Of a stretch of DNA of 64,000 nt, positions 25,836 through 34,809 are shown one piece after another; within the stretch, counting starts at the first letter, position 1; each line of letters opens with the position of its first letter. Location of the stretch: the NCBI RefSeq assembly GCF_028830055.1, contig NZ_CP101655.1, forward strand, positions 1,554,780 through 1,618,779. The letters are read 5' to 3'. The position numbers were made by a program, and so were the translations under genes. The notes below the pieces were generated by a model, which worked only from the letters and a program-made list of their open reading frames with translations, ran no database searches and was not told where the DNA came from. This DNA is from Pseudomonas serboccidentalis. GTDB lineage: Bacteria > Pseudomonadota > Gammaproteobacteria > Pseudomonadales > Pseudomonadaceae.

Positions 25836-27422
25836 TCATTTCACTTCCGGCGGCGTAGTAAAGGTGTGATACGGCGCCGGTGACGGCACGCTCCACTCCA
25901 GGCCTTCGGCGCCATCCCACGGTTTGGCCGGGGCCGGGGCGCCACCGCGAATGGTCTTGATCACGATGAACAGGAAGAAGATCTGCGTGGCACCGAACAT
26001 GAATGCGCCGATTGACGAGACCATGTTGAAGTCGGCGAACTGCAGGTTGTAGTCCGGGATCCGCCGTGGCATCCCCGCCAGCCCCACGAAGTGCATCGGG
26101 AAGAAGGTCAGGTTCATGCCGACGAACGACAGCCAGAAGTGCAGCTTGCCGAGGGTTTCGTCGTACATGTGCCCGGTCCACTTCGGCAGCCAGTAATAGG
26201 CTGAGGCGAAGATCCCGAAGATCGCCCCCGGCACCAGCACGTAGTGGAAGTGCGCGACCACGAAGTAGGTGTCCTGGTACTGGAAGTCCGCCGGCGCGAT
26301 GGCCAGCATCAGCCCGGAGAAACCGCCGATCGAGAACAGGATCACGAAGGCCACGGCAAACAGCATCGGTGTCTCGAAGGTGATCGAGCCTTGCCACATG
26401 GTGCTGGCCCAGTTGAACACCTTCACCCCGGTCGGCACGGCGATGAGCATCGTTGCGTACATGAAGAACAGCTCGCCCACCAGCGGGATGCCGACCACGA
26501 ACATGTGGTGCGCCCAGACGATGAACGACAGGAACGCGATGCTCGCCGTCGCGTAAACCATCGAGGTGTAGCCGAACAGCGGCTTGCGCGAGAAGGTCGG
26601 GATGATCTGGCTGACGGCACCGAAGGCCGGCAGGATCATGATGTACACCTCGGGGTGGCCGAAGAACCAGAACACATGCTGGAACAGCACCGGATCACCA
26701 CCACCGGCGGCACTGAAGAAACTGGTGCCGAAGTGGATGTCCATCAGCATCATCGTCACGCACCCGGCCAGCACCGGCATCACCGCGATGAGCAGAAACG
26801 CGGTGATCAGCCAGGTCCAGACGAACAGCGGCATTTTCATCAATGTCATGCCGGGGGCGCGCAGGTTGAGGATGGTCGCGATCACGTTGATCGCGCCCAT
26901 GATCGAACTGATCCCCATCAAGTGGATGGCGAAGATGAAGAACGTCACGCTCTCCGGTGCATAGGTGGTGGACAGTGGCGCGTAGAACGTCCAGCCGAAG
27001 TTCGGTCCGCCACCGGCGGTGAACAGGGTCGAGACCAGCAGCAGGAACGCCGCCGGCAGCAGCCAGAAGCTGAAGTTGTTCATTCGTGGCAGGGCCATGT
27101 CCGGCGCGCCGATCATCAACGGGATCATCCAGTTGGCGAGGCCGACAAACGCCGGCATCACTGCACCGAACACCATCACCAGACCATGCATGGTGGTCAT
27201 CTGGTTGAAGAACGCCGGCTCGACGATCTGCAGGCCGGGCTGGAACAGCTCGGCGCGGATCACCATGGCGAACGAGCCGCCGAGCAGGAACATGCAGAAC
27301 GCAAACCACAGGTACAGCGTGCCGATGTCCTTGTGGTTGGTGGTCAGCACCCAGCGCATCAGGCCTTTGGCGGGGCCGTGAGCGTGGTCGGCATGACCGT
27401 GGTCATCGATTACAGCGCTCAT
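25836..27422 (-). CDS. ctaD: Cytochrome c oxidase subunit I
   Basis: Catalytic subunit of the aa3-type oxidase, 528 residues, twelve membrane segments. Seen directly are the low-spin heme ligand in TTMHGLVMVFG, the CuB/Tyr cross-link region in FWFFGHPEVYIMILPAFG and the CuB His pair in WAHHMFVVG. The high-spin heme region is in TYFVVAHFHYVL. K-channel and D-channel residues look conserved. Together with ctaC, ctaG and ctaE it makes a complete aa3 locus. Oxidases of this kind in P. aeruginosa are used mostly under starvation. Confidence 0.97.
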   Translation of the reverse strand: MSAVIDDHGHADHAHGPAKGLMRWVLTTNHKDIGTLYLWFAFCMFLLGGSFAMVIRAELFQPGLQIVEPAFFNQMTTMHGLVMVFGAVMPAFVGLANWMIPLMIGAPDMALPRMNNFSFWLLPAAFLLLVSTLFTAGGGPNFGWTFYAPLSTTYAPESVTFFIFAIHLMGISSIMGAINVIATILNLRAPGMTLMKMPLFVWTWLITAFLLIAVMPVLAGCVTMMLMDIHFGTSFFSAAGGGDPVLFQHVFWFFGHPEVYIMILPAFGAVSQIIPTFSRKPLFGYTSMVYATASIAFLSFIVWAHHMFVVGIPLVGELFFMYATMLIAVPTGVKVFNWASTMWQGSITFETPMLFAVAFVILFSIGGFSGLMLAIAPADFQYQDTYFVVAHFHYVLVPGAIFGIFASAYYWLPKWTGHMYDETLGKLHFWLSFVGMNLTFFPMHFVGLAGMPRRIPDYNLQFADFNMVSSIGAFMFGATQIFFLFIVIKTIRGGAPAPAKPWDGAEGLEWSVPSPAPYHTFTTPPEVK

Positions 27423-27504
27423 GGCCGCTCTCCTTTACGTGAGTGGACGGGGCTGACCGGGGCGTGCTGCCCCGGCCGGTTCACGAGGTACGCGATGGAC
27501 CGGC

Positions 27505-28632
27505 TCATTTGCTTTCCGCCTGTTTGAGCTCAAGCACTTCTTTTGGCGTGACCATGTCGCCCTTGTTGTTGCCCCAGGCGTTACGTTCGTAGGTCACGAC
27601 CGCTGCGATATCGACTTCCGACAACTGCTTGCCGAACGCCGCCATGGCGGTGCCGGGCTTGCCGAAGTACACGCGGTGCAGGTGGTCGGCTTTGGGCCCG
27701 GTGGCAATCGGCGAGCCTTTGAGCGCCGGGAACATCGGTGGCAGGCCCTGACCTTCGGCCTGGTGACAGGCTACGCAGGTGGTGTGATACACCTTGTCGC
27801 CCCGTTCCTTGAGTTCGTCGAGGGTCCATTCCTTGCTGGTCAGCTCTTTAAGCTGCGCCGCTTCGGCTTTGCGGTCGGCCAGCCACTTGTCGTAGTCGGC
27901 CTTCTCTTTGACGTCGACCACAATCGGCATGAAGCCGTGATCCTTGCCGCACAGCTCGGCGCACTGACCACGGTAGATGCCCGGCTTGTCGATCCGCGTC
28001 CAGGCTTCGTTGACGAACCCCGGGATCGCATCGCGCTTGACCGCGAAGGCCGGCACCCACCACGAGTGAATCACGTCGGCGGAGGTCACGAGAAAGCGCA
28101 CCTTGGCGCCGATCGGCAGCACCAGCGGCTTGTCGACTTCGAGCAGGTAGTGCTCGCCCTTGGCTTCCTTGTTGTGGATCTGTTCGGCGGGGGTGGCCAG
28201 GTTGCTGAAGAACTCGACGTCCTGGCCCAGGTATTTGTAGTGCCATTTCCACTGGTAACCGGTGATCTGGATATCGATATCCGGCTCACTGGTGTCGTAC
28301 ATGCGGATCAGGGTGGCAGTCGCCGGAACGGCCATCGCCACCAGAATCAGCAGCGGCACGACGGTCCAGAGAATTTCGACGGTGGTGCTTTCGTGGAATT
28401 TTGCGGCGACCTGCCCGGTCGAGCGGCGATGCACGATCATCGACCAGAACATGGCGCCGAAGACGATGATCCCGATCACCACACAGATCCAGAAAATGGT
28501 CATGTGCAGGTCGAATACTGCGTGACTGATTTCAGTCGCTCCAGGCGCCATATTCACAGTCCAGGCCGCATTGGCCGGGCTGAAAATCGACCACAACAGG
28601 AGGCCCATCCAGACGTGTGGATGTCGCATCAT
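27505..28632 (-). CDS. ctaC: Cytochrome c oxidase subunit II with fused cytochrome c domain (caa3-like)
   Basis: Electron-entry subunit, 375 residues. A signal peptide is followed by two membrane helices (about 40-65 and 85-110), then the CuA domain with its ligands in VIHSWWVPAFAVKRD and GQCAELCGKDHGFMPIVV. A C-terminal cytochrome c domain follows, with heme site CVACH (about residue 290) and axial Met in GTAMAAFG. The fusion means electrons pass through an attached heme c before CuA. AAGGGG lies about 8 nt before the ATG. An RpoS-like promoter candidate is found 140 nt upstream. Confidence 0.96.
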   Translation of the reverse strand: MMRHPHVWMGLLLWSIFSPANAAWTVNMAPGATEISHAVFDLHMTIFWICVVIGIIVFGAMFWSMIVHRRSTGQVAAKFHESTTVEILWTVVPLLILVAMAVPATATLIRMYDTSEPDIDIQITGYQWKWHYKYLGQDVEFFSNLATPAEQIHNKEAKGEHYLLEVDKPLVLPIGAKVRFLVTSADVIHSWWVPAFAVKRDAIPGFVNEAWTRIDKPGIYRGQCAELCGKDHGFMPIVVDVKEKADYDKWLADRKAEAAQLKELTSKEWTLDELKERGDKVYHTTCVACHQAEGQGLPPMFPALKGSPIATGPKADHLHRVYFGKPGTAMAAFGKQLSEVDIAAVVTYERNAWGNNKGDMVTPKEVLELKQAESK

Positions 28633-29001
28633 TGCGGGTTCCCCTTATCGTTCTTGTTATCCCGCCGGCTTTCGCCTGCGGCAAGGGAGCGGCTGCATCA
28701 GACTACGAACTTGAATCGCCGGGCCTTGCTGCGGGTGCAGTCGGGCGTCATCAGCTAACTCCATTCAATGGCGAGTATAGACAGCGAGGGAGAATTGCAA
28801 CGCGATCGCGTAAATCATCTGAAACAGCTTGTACTTGCGTTCCAGACCACGAATGGAGAAGGATGCAGACGAGTGGTGGCAAACCGATATAACGCCGCTG
28901 CATCAAGGATGAAATAATTATGACAAATGCGTCTTAGCATTTTTCGTAAGCCAGCTAAGTTATGTCTTCCCTATTTCATTGCCTTGTTCCCTGGAGTTTT
29001 C
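28633..29001. other. 369-bp divergent intergenic region between ctaC and the 216-aa protein gene
   Basis: Apart from the candidate cox promoter I see no gene here. The part beyond 28880 is AT-richer than its surroundings and probably holds the rightward promoter of the next gene. CTGGAG (28991-28996) serves as its ribosome-binding site. Confidence 0.5.
28774..28800 (-). promoter_or_regulatory. Candidate promoter of the cox operon, RpoS-like -10
   Basis: Minus-strand TTGCAA (28795-28800) and CTATACT (28774-28780), 15 nt apart. CTATACT is close to the extended -10 favoured by sigma-S (CTAYRCT). This fits reports that the P. aeruginosa aa3 oxidase is RpoS dependent. It implies a leader of about 135 nt. 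Confidence 0.45.
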
Positions 29002-29652
29002 ATGAACACCGCCGCATTGCGCGAGCAGATCCAAAAAGCCCAACAGCACGAGAAAGAAACCGGCCTGCTGACCCGTCAGCTGGAAAGCAAGCTGCCTCAT
29101 TTACATCCGGCGATCCAGTTGCCGGAAGCCGACGCCAATGGCGTGCTGACGCGTTTTGTCGCCGCCTACATCGATGAAGTGCCAGACCTGCTGGATGCAG
29201 CCAATGAAGTTGCCAGGGAAGCGGGAATCGAATCGCAGATCAAACCGGTGCTGACAATCGCCGAGCAGTATTTCCTCCAGCCGCCGGCCATCATGGCCGG
29301 GCACGTTGGTCTGGACAGCCTGCTGGACGAAGCCTATCTGGCGCACCGCTTTGTCGAAGAGGTCAACGACCTGTACATCAAGCATTTCGGCCAGCCACTG
29401 ATCCCCTTGGACATGACGGTCGCCAATCTGATTGCTCATCAATTGATCGGTGAGGAATTTGCCAACCAACTGGACGAAGCCGTGCATCACGCCATCGACG
29501 AGATGCTCAACGACGAGAGTTTTGCGCTGGAGTCGGTAGAGGCCTACCGCGACAAACTGAGCAGCCCGGACACCGGTGCGGCCTGGAAGCGCTGGCCGTG
29601 CATGGGCCGCCGCCTCGGCGTGGGCCTGGAGCTGGATCAGCCTGCTGCCTGA
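29002..29652 (+). CDS. Conserved protein of unknown function beside the cox locus
   Basis: A 216-residue soluble, acidic, mostly helical protein with no signal peptide or membrane segment. The ATG at 29002 (MNTAALREQIQKAQQHEKE) has a CTGGAG ribosome site six bases upstream; the frame is open further up but without one. Many acidic and His residues lie on predicted helices (LAHRFVEEVNDLYIKHFGQP, LDEAVHHAIDEMLNDESF), which might bind metal, but no known motif is completed. I do not recognise the family. From memory the same position in P. aeruginosa also holds a hypothetical protein. Confidence 0.75.
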   Translation: MNTAALREQIQKAQQHEKETGLLTRQLESKLPHLHPAIQLPEADANGVLTRFVAAYIDEVPDLLDAANEVAREAGIESQIKPVLTIAEQYFLQPPAIMAGHVGLDSLLDEAYLAHRFVEEVNDLYIKHFGQPLIPLDMTVANLIAHQLIGEEFANQLDEAVHHAIDEMLNDESFALESVEAYRDKLSSPDTGAAWKRWPCMGRRLGVGLELDQPAA

Positions 29653-29668
29653 GTTACACACAATAGAA

Positions 29669-29754
29669 TGTAGGAGTGAGCCTGCTCGCGATGGCGGTGG
29701 GTCAGTCAACAGAGATGTTGATTGATCGCCATCGCGAGCAGGCTCACTCCTACA
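29669..29754. repeat. REPIN, family GAGTGAGCCTGCTCGCGA (copy 1)
   Basis: TGTAGGAGTGAGCCTGCTCG at the left and its exact complement ending CTCACTCCTACA at the right. The arms are about 30 nt long and extend through CGATGGCG/CGCCATCG. It lies between two convergent genes. Confidence 0.9.
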
Positions 29755-29776
29755 GGGTTAAGTTCAACCCGGAGAT

Positions 29777-31303
29777 TTAACCGGCCGCACCGATCCCGGT
29801 ATTGGTCCGAACCCTGCCCTCAAGCCGTCGTTTCAACCCGCGCGACTCGATCACCAGCTTCGACCCCTTCGCCGCATTCGCCCGGCCCCACTCTTCCAGC
29901 AACTCCAGACACGAATGGTCGATGTAGCTCAGGTTGTTGAGCGGCACGTGCACCGTCGTACCCGCTGGAATGCTGCCCAGCACCTGGGTCAGCGCCGGCA
30001 CTTTGAGGAAGGTCGCCGCACCCACCAGACGCAACTCCATCTCACCGTCTTGCGGCAGATCGATCAGGCTGATTTTCAGTCGCGAAGCCTTGAGCGCCAG
30101 TTTCACCAGGGTCAGACCGAAGCCAATCAGCACACCGGTCAGCAGGTCGGTGAAGATGATCGCCAGCGCTGTCGCCGCATAGGTGAACATCGGCATCCGC
30201 CCATAACGGCTCAGACCGCGAAACGCTTTGAGATCGACCAGTTTGAACCCGGTGTACACCAGCACCCCCGCCAGACTCGCCACTGGAATGCTTTGCAGCA
30301 CGCTCGACAGCAACAGCACGAACGCCAGCAGCCACAGACCATGGAAGATTGTCGAATAACGGGTGGTTGCACCGGCCTGGACGTTGGCCGAACTGCGCAC
30401 AATCACCCCGGTCATCGGCAGCGCGCCGACCAGACCGCAGAGCATATTGCCGACGCCTTGTGCCGACAGCTCACGGTCGAAGTCCGAACGCACACCGCTG
30501 TGCATGCGATCCACCGCCGCTGCAGACAGCAGGGTTTCGGCGCTGGCAATGAATGCCACGGCGAAGGCGGCGATCAGCAGGGTTGGGTCGGCCAGGCTCA
30601 ACAAGTCCGCCGGTTTCAGCCAGTCGATGGCTTCGGCCAGATTCTCCGGTACCTCGACCCGTTTCACCTGCAACGCCAGCAGCAGGCTGGCGCCGGTGGC
30701 CAGACCAACGCCGAGCAGCGCACCGGGAATAAACCGCAGCGAGTGCGGACGAAATTTTTCCCACAGCCACATCACCGCAATGGTCGCCAGCCCGAGCAAC
30801 CCGGCCTGCCAGCCGAACGACGGCAACGCTTGCGCCACCGCGCCGGGGAAAGCCGTGAGGTTATCCAGCCCGGAGGGCTGTGGTTTGGCATCGAGCATCA
30901 CATGCACTTGCGAGAGTACGATCAGCACACCGATCCCCGCGAGCATGCCGTACACCACCGCGGGCGCCGTGACCCGAAACCAGCAACCGAGCTTCAAGCG
31001 CCCGGCCACCAGTTGCAGGAATCCGGCGAGCAACAGAATCGGCCCGAGCATCTCGATACCGTGCTGGCGCACCAGCTCGAATACCAACACCGCCAACCCT
31101 GCCGCCGGCCCGCTGACCTGCAACGGCGAACCCGCCAGCCACCCCACTACCAGACCGCCGATGATCCCGGTGATCAGGCCTTTGGCCGGCGGCAACCCTG
31201 AAGCAATCGCAATACCCATGCACAACGGCAGGGCGACCAGGAACACAACCACCGAAGCCAGCAGCTCCCGTGGCAGAACCGCTTTCAATTGAGCAGCACG
31301 CAT
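29777..31303 (-). CDS. SulP family anion transporter (probable bicarbonate transporter)
   Basis: An inner-membrane SLC26/SulP protein of about 508 residues: some ten or more membrane segments (about 10-400) and a C-terminal STAS domain (about 420-490; VPALTQVLGSIP, YIDHSCLELLEEWG). The ATG at 31303 (MRAAQLKAVLPRELLAS) with GGGAGAG just upstream is preferred over one ten codons earlier. A beta-carbonic anhydrase gene lies 90 nt upstream on the same strand. This pairing is recurrent in bacteria and points to bicarbonate or sulfate rather than an organic anion, but the substrate is inferred. Confidence 0.88.
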   Translation of the reverse strand: MRAAQLKAVLPRELLASVVVFLVALPLCMGIAIASGLPPAKGLITGIIGGLVVGWLAGSPLQVSGPAAGLAVLVFELVRQHGIEMLGPILLLAGFLQLVAGRLKLGCWFRVTAPAVVYGMLAGIGVLIVLSQVHVMLDAKPQPSGLDNLTAFPGAVAQALPSFGWQAGLLGLATIAVMWLWEKFRPHSLRFIPGALLGVGLATGASLLLALQVKRVEVPENLAEAIDWLKPADLLSLADPTLLIAAFAVAFIASAETLLSAAAVDRMHSGVRSDFDRELSAQGVGNMLCGLVGALPMTGVIVRSSANVQAGATTRYSTIFHGLWLLAFVLLLSSVLQSIPVASLAGVLVYTGFKLVDLKAFRGLSRYGRMPMFTYAATALAIIFTDLLTGVLIGFGLTLVKLALKASRLKISLIDLPQDGEMELRLVGAATFLKVPALTQVLGSIPAGTTVHVPLNNLSYIDHSCLELLEEWGRANAAKGSKLVIESRGLKRRLEGRVRTNTGIGAAG

Positions 31304-31393
31304 GGTGACTCTCCCGAAGTTTTCTTCAGGCATGGCTTCGCCGAACCGCTGAAACAGCGGCCGGCGTCAAACCACACAGATGTTTAGGAAGAT

Positions 31394-32125
31394 TTAGAAG
31401 CGCGCTTTGGGCGTCGCCACCGGAATCGGATGGCTGCCGTCGAGCGGCAGGAAGCGTCCCTGATCGGCGTCGTAAGCTTTGATTTCACTGGTTTCGATGT
31501 TGTAGACCCAGCCATGGATGAACAGATGACCGTTCGCCATGCGTGAGGCTACCGAAGGATGGGTACGCAAGTGCTGCAGTTGGGCGATGACGTTCTCCTC
31601 GGTGAGGATCGGCATGCGTTCTTTTTCGTCGGTGCAGTTGCAGTTGTCATGCACCATGGTCTTCGCCACTTCCGCATGACGCAGCCAGGCTTTGACTGTC
31701 GGCATTTTTTCCAGGCTGTCCGGATTGAGCACTGCGCGCATGGCGCCGCAATCGGAGTGGCCGCAGATGATGATGTGCTGCACGCCCAGCGCCAGTACCG
31801 CGTATTCGATGGCAGTGGAAACGCCACCGTTCATCTGGCCGTAAGGCGGCACGACGTTGCCGACGTTACGGGTCACGAACAGATCGCCCGGCGAACTCTG
31901 GGTGATCAGCTCGGGCACGATGCGCGAGTCGGCACAGGTAATGAACATCGCCCGTGGCGATTGCGCCGTGGCGAGTTTCTTGAAGAGCTCTTCCTGCTGG
32001 GGGAAGACCTCATGATGAAAATGCAAAAAGCCGTCAATGATCGTTCTCAGCGCTGCATCGGCGGATTCCGCCCCAGGGGCGGCTTGCGCCGACGCAGCCA
32101 ACGGCTGTTTATCCTTGTCACTCAT
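31394..32125 (-). CDS. can: Beta-class carbonic anhydrase
   Basis: Interconverts carbon dioxide and bicarbonate using zinc. At 243 residues it has the zinc ligands Cys and Asp in FITCADSRIVPE and His and Cys in IICGHSDCGAMRAV. Residues typical of the active cleft (RNVGNVVPPYG) are present. It is cytoplasmic; a poorly conserved N-terminal extension of about 30 residues is Ala/Glu-rich. It lies just upstream of the SulP gene, so the pair probably supplies or balances bicarbonate. From memory it corresponds to PA0102 (psCA1). Confidence 0.93.
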   Translation of the reverse strand: MSDKDKQPLAASAQAAPGAESADAALRTIIDGFLHFHHEVFPQQEELFKKLATAQSPRAMFITCADSRIVPELITQSSPGDLFVTRNVGNVVPPYGQMNGGVSTAIEYAVLALGVQHIIICGHSDCGAMRAVLNPDSLEKMPTVKAWLRHAEVAKTMVHDNCNCTDEKERMPILTEENVIAQLQHLRTHPSVASRMANGHLFIHGWVYNIETSEIKAYDADQGRFLPLDGSHPIPVATPKARF

Positions 32126-32362
32126 GATTCATCCTCTTTGGCGGATTCGGGGAGTCGTTCCCGTGTATTCCGGTATGAAGCCAGTGGCTGTTTAAAACAT
32201 CCGGGTCATCCCGACCCGTCAGTCACTCGATGAACAAGGTAGCCGTCGAAACTTAACTCAAACTGAATCAAGCGCTCTAGAACGTGTGTTCCAGGTCACA
32301 AAAAACGTGACTGGTACATTTCGACGGTAGGATTCCAACCCATCAACCATAGCTAATTGTCG

Positions 32363-33421
32363 CTAAATCAACGACATCTGGCGACCCGGCGGACAGAAGG
32401 CGGTGCAGTCGAGGTTATAGCCCTCGCGGTGATTGAGTCCGAGCCGTTTGATCGCTTTGGCGAAACGTTGCGCCAGCAGGTCGGCGAACGGTCCCTCGCC
32501 GCGCATCCGGGCGCCGAAACGGCTGTCGTAGAGTTCGCCGCCGCGGCTCTGACGCACCAGGCTCAGCACATGGGCGGCCCGCTGCGGGTAATGCGCCTGC
32601 AGCCATTCTTCGAACAGCGGCGCCACCTCCAGCGGCAGACGCAGCATCATGTACGCGGCGCTTTGCGCACCGGCAGCATGCGCTTCGGTCAGCAGGCTTT
32701 CGATTTCGCTGTCGTTGATCATCGGAATCATCGGCGAACACAGCACCCCCACTGGAATGCCCGCTTCGCGCATCACCCGAATCGCCCGCAACCGGGCCTT
32801 GGGCGCCGCTGCGCGGGGTTCGAGGATGCGTTTGAGTTCGTCGTCCAGCGTGGTCAGGCTGATCATCACCGCCACCAGCCGTTGTTGCGCCAATTCGGTG
32901 AGCAGGTCGAGGTCACGCAAAATCAGCGAACCCTTGGTAACGATGGTCACCGGGTGCCGGTAACGCAGCAGCACTTCGAGGGTCTGGCGGGTGATTTTGT
33001 GTTCACGTTCGATGGGCTGATAGGGATCGGTATTGGAGCCGAGGTTGATCGGCGCGCACTGGTAGCCGCGTTTGCTCAACTGTTCTTCCAGCACCTGGGC
33101 GGCGTTGGTCTTGGCGATCAGCCGGGTTTCGAAATCCAGCCCCGGCGACATGTCCCAATAGGCGTGGCTGGGTCGCGCGTAGCAATAGATGCAGCCGTGC
33201 TCGCAGCCGCGATAGGGATTGATCGAGCGATCGAAGGGCAAGTCCGGCGAAGTGTTGCGGGTAATGATGGTTTTCGCGGTCTCGATCATCACCTCGGTGT
33301 TCTGCGTCTCGGGTACTTCCTGATACCAGCCGTCATCCTCGGCCACCGAACGATTCGGCGCGAAACGGTTGTGCGGGTTGGTCGCGGTGCCGCGGCCGCG
33401 TGGTGGCAATGGAGTAGACAT
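32363..33421 (-). CDS. Radical SAM protein, PA0069/SplB-like, under LexA control
   Basis: A 352-residue protein with the radical SAM cluster CEHGCIYC (in RGCEHGCIYCYARPSH), followed by TIM-barrel segments (NLGSNTDPYQPIERE, VTIVTKGSLILRDLDLL) like those of the SplB/COG1533 group. The ATG at 33421 (MSTPLPPRGRG) is preferred to one nine codons upstream, because that one falls inside the LexA box. COG1533 relatives include spore photoproduct lyase, so a DNA-repair role is plausible, but the catalysed reaction is unknown. P. aeruginosa PA0069 is reported as a member of the small LexA regulon. Confidence 0.85.
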   Translation of the reverse strand: MSTPLPPRGRGTATNPHNRFAPNRSVAEDDGWYQEVPETQNTEVMIETAKTIITRNTSPDLPFDRSINPYRGCEHGCIYCYARPSHAYWDMSPGLDFETRLIAKTNAAQVLEEQLSKRGYQCAPINLGSNTDPYQPIEREHKITRQTLEVLLRYRHPVTIVTKGSLILRDLDLLTELAQQRLVAVMISLTTLDDELKRILEPRAAAPKARLRAIRVMREAGIPVGVLCSPMIPMINDSEIESLLTEAHAAGAQSAAYMMLRLPLEVAPLFEEWLQAHYPQRAAHVLSLVRQSRGGELYDSRFGARMRGEGPFADLLAQRFAKAIKRLGLNHREGYNLDCTAFCPPGRQMSLI

Positions 33422-33436
33422 GAAAACGCCCCGATA

Positions 33437-33452
33437 CTGTATATGCACACAG
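33437..33452. promoter_or_regulatory. LexA box (CTGT-N8-ACAG) before the radical SAM gene
   Basis: CTGTATATGCACACAG is a canonical SOS operator, 16 nt, with the expected AT-rich middle. It ends 16 nt upstream of the radical SAM ATG. It sits inside a longer inverted repeat (33426-33462) whose arms continue as CGCCCCGATA / TATCGGGGCG. Confidence 0.88.
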
Positions 33453-33495
33453 TATCGGGGCGCGGTTCATCTGGCTAGTGCCGTCGGGCGACTGG

Positions 33496-34803
33496 TCAGT
33501 TGTGTTGCGTGACCTGACCGAGGTCGTCGCCGGAGGTGTGTTTCATATCCTCCTTGCGCAACTCGGCGACGTCGGCGGCTTTCACTGGCGCACCTTGGTT
33601 ACCCCAACTGCCACGGATAAAGCTCACCACGTTCGCCACTTCCTGATCCGACAGGCGCCAGGCGAAGCCCGGCATGGTGAAGGTCGATGGCGCCGTGTGC
33701 GTGGCCGGCAGGGTGCCGCCCTTGAGCACGATGTGAATCAGCGACGTCGGGTCTTCCGATTGCAGCACCGGATTGCCTGCCAGGGCCGGGAACACTCGGG
33801 TATAGCCGTGGCCGTCGGTACGGTGGCAGGCCGCGCAGTTGTCGATGTACACCGCCGCGCCGCGTTGGCTGTCGTCGCCGTTCCACAAGGCCTTGGCGGC
33901 TTTTTCGTCGTACTGGTGCGGCTGATCGTTCGGATCAGTTGCGGGCAGGGACTTGAGGTAACGAGCAATCGCGGTCAGGTCGGCGTCGGTCATGTATTGC
34001 ATGCTGTGGGTGACCACATCGCTCATGCCGCCGAACACCGCGCTACGGTCGCTGCGCCCGGTTTTGAGGAACTGCACCAGTTGCGCTTCGCTCCAGCCGC
34101 CGAGACCGTCCTTGTGATCACCGCGCAGGCTCTTGGCGATCCAGCCTTCCAGCGGCGCACTGCCGGCGAGGAAGTTTTTGCCATCAGTGGCGCTCAGGGA
34201 TTTTTCCTGCATGGTCAGGGCACGCGGCGTATGGCAGGCGCCGCAATGGCCGAGGCCTTCGACCAGATAGGCGCCGCGATCGATCACTGGATCGTCCGAG
34301 GTTGCCTGGTAGTCCTCGACCTTCGGCGCAAACATCCAGCGCCAGCCCATCAGCGGCCAGCGCATGCTCAGCGGCCATGGAATGTCGCTGGCCTTGTTCT
34401 CTTGCGCGACCGGTTCGACGCCGTGCATGAAGTAGGCGTAAAGCGCCTGCATGTCGCCTGAGCTGACCCGGGCGTAGGACGGATACGGCATTGCCGGGTA
34501 CAACGTACTGCCGTTTTTCGCGACGCCGTGGCGCACCGCTTTGTCGAAGTCCTCGAAGCTGTATTCACCGACGCCGGTTTTGTCCGGGGTGATGTTGGTC
34601 GAGTAGATCGTGCCGATCGGGGTTTCCATCGGCAGGCCGCCGGCGAACGGCTTGCCGCCCTTGGCGGTGTGGCAGGCCACACAGTCGCCAGCGCGGGCGA
34701 GGTATTCGCCTTGTTTGATCAACGCTTGGTCGACGTCAGCGGCGTGCACAGCAGCGCTGCCGAGCAGGGCCAGGGTGGCGATAACGAGATTGTTCATGGT
34801 CAC
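33496..34803 (-). CDS. Membrane-bound dehydrogenase cytochrome c subunit (three hemes)
   Basis: Electron-transfer subunit of a flavoprotein-type alcohol/gluconate dehydrogenase, 435 residues. A signal peptide of 21 residues is followed by three cytochrome c domains with heme sites CVACH, CGACH and CAACH. This is the triheme cytochrome that passes electrons from the periplasmic dehydrogenase to ubiquinone or a terminal oxidase. It starts six nt after the flavoprotein stop and is the third gene of the operon. Gluconate is the most likely substrate by gene order; 2-ketogluconate or sorbitol cannot be excluded. Confidence 0.9.
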   Translation of the reverse strand: MTMNNLVIATLALLGSAAVHAADVDQALIKQGEYLARAGDCVACHTAKGGKPFAGGLPMETPIGTIYSTNITPDKTGVGEYSFEDFDKAVRHGVAKNGSTLYPAMPYPSYARVSSGDMQALYAYFMHGVEPVAQENKASDIPWPLSMRWPLMGWRWMFAPKVEDYQATSDDPVIDRGAYLVEGLGHCGACHTPRALTMQEKSLSATDGKNFLAGSAPLEGWIAKSLRGDHKDGLGGWSEAQLVQFLKTGRSDRSAVFGGMSDVVTHSMQYMTDADLTAIARYLKSLPATDPNDQPHQYDEKAAKALWNGDDSQRGAAVYIDNCAACHRTDGHGYTRVFPALAGNPVLQSEDPTSLIHIVLKGGTLPATHTAPSTFTMPGFAWRLSDQEVANVVSFIRGSWGNQGAPVKAADVAELRKEDMKHTSGDDLGQVTQHN

Positions 34804-34809
34804 CGCTCC

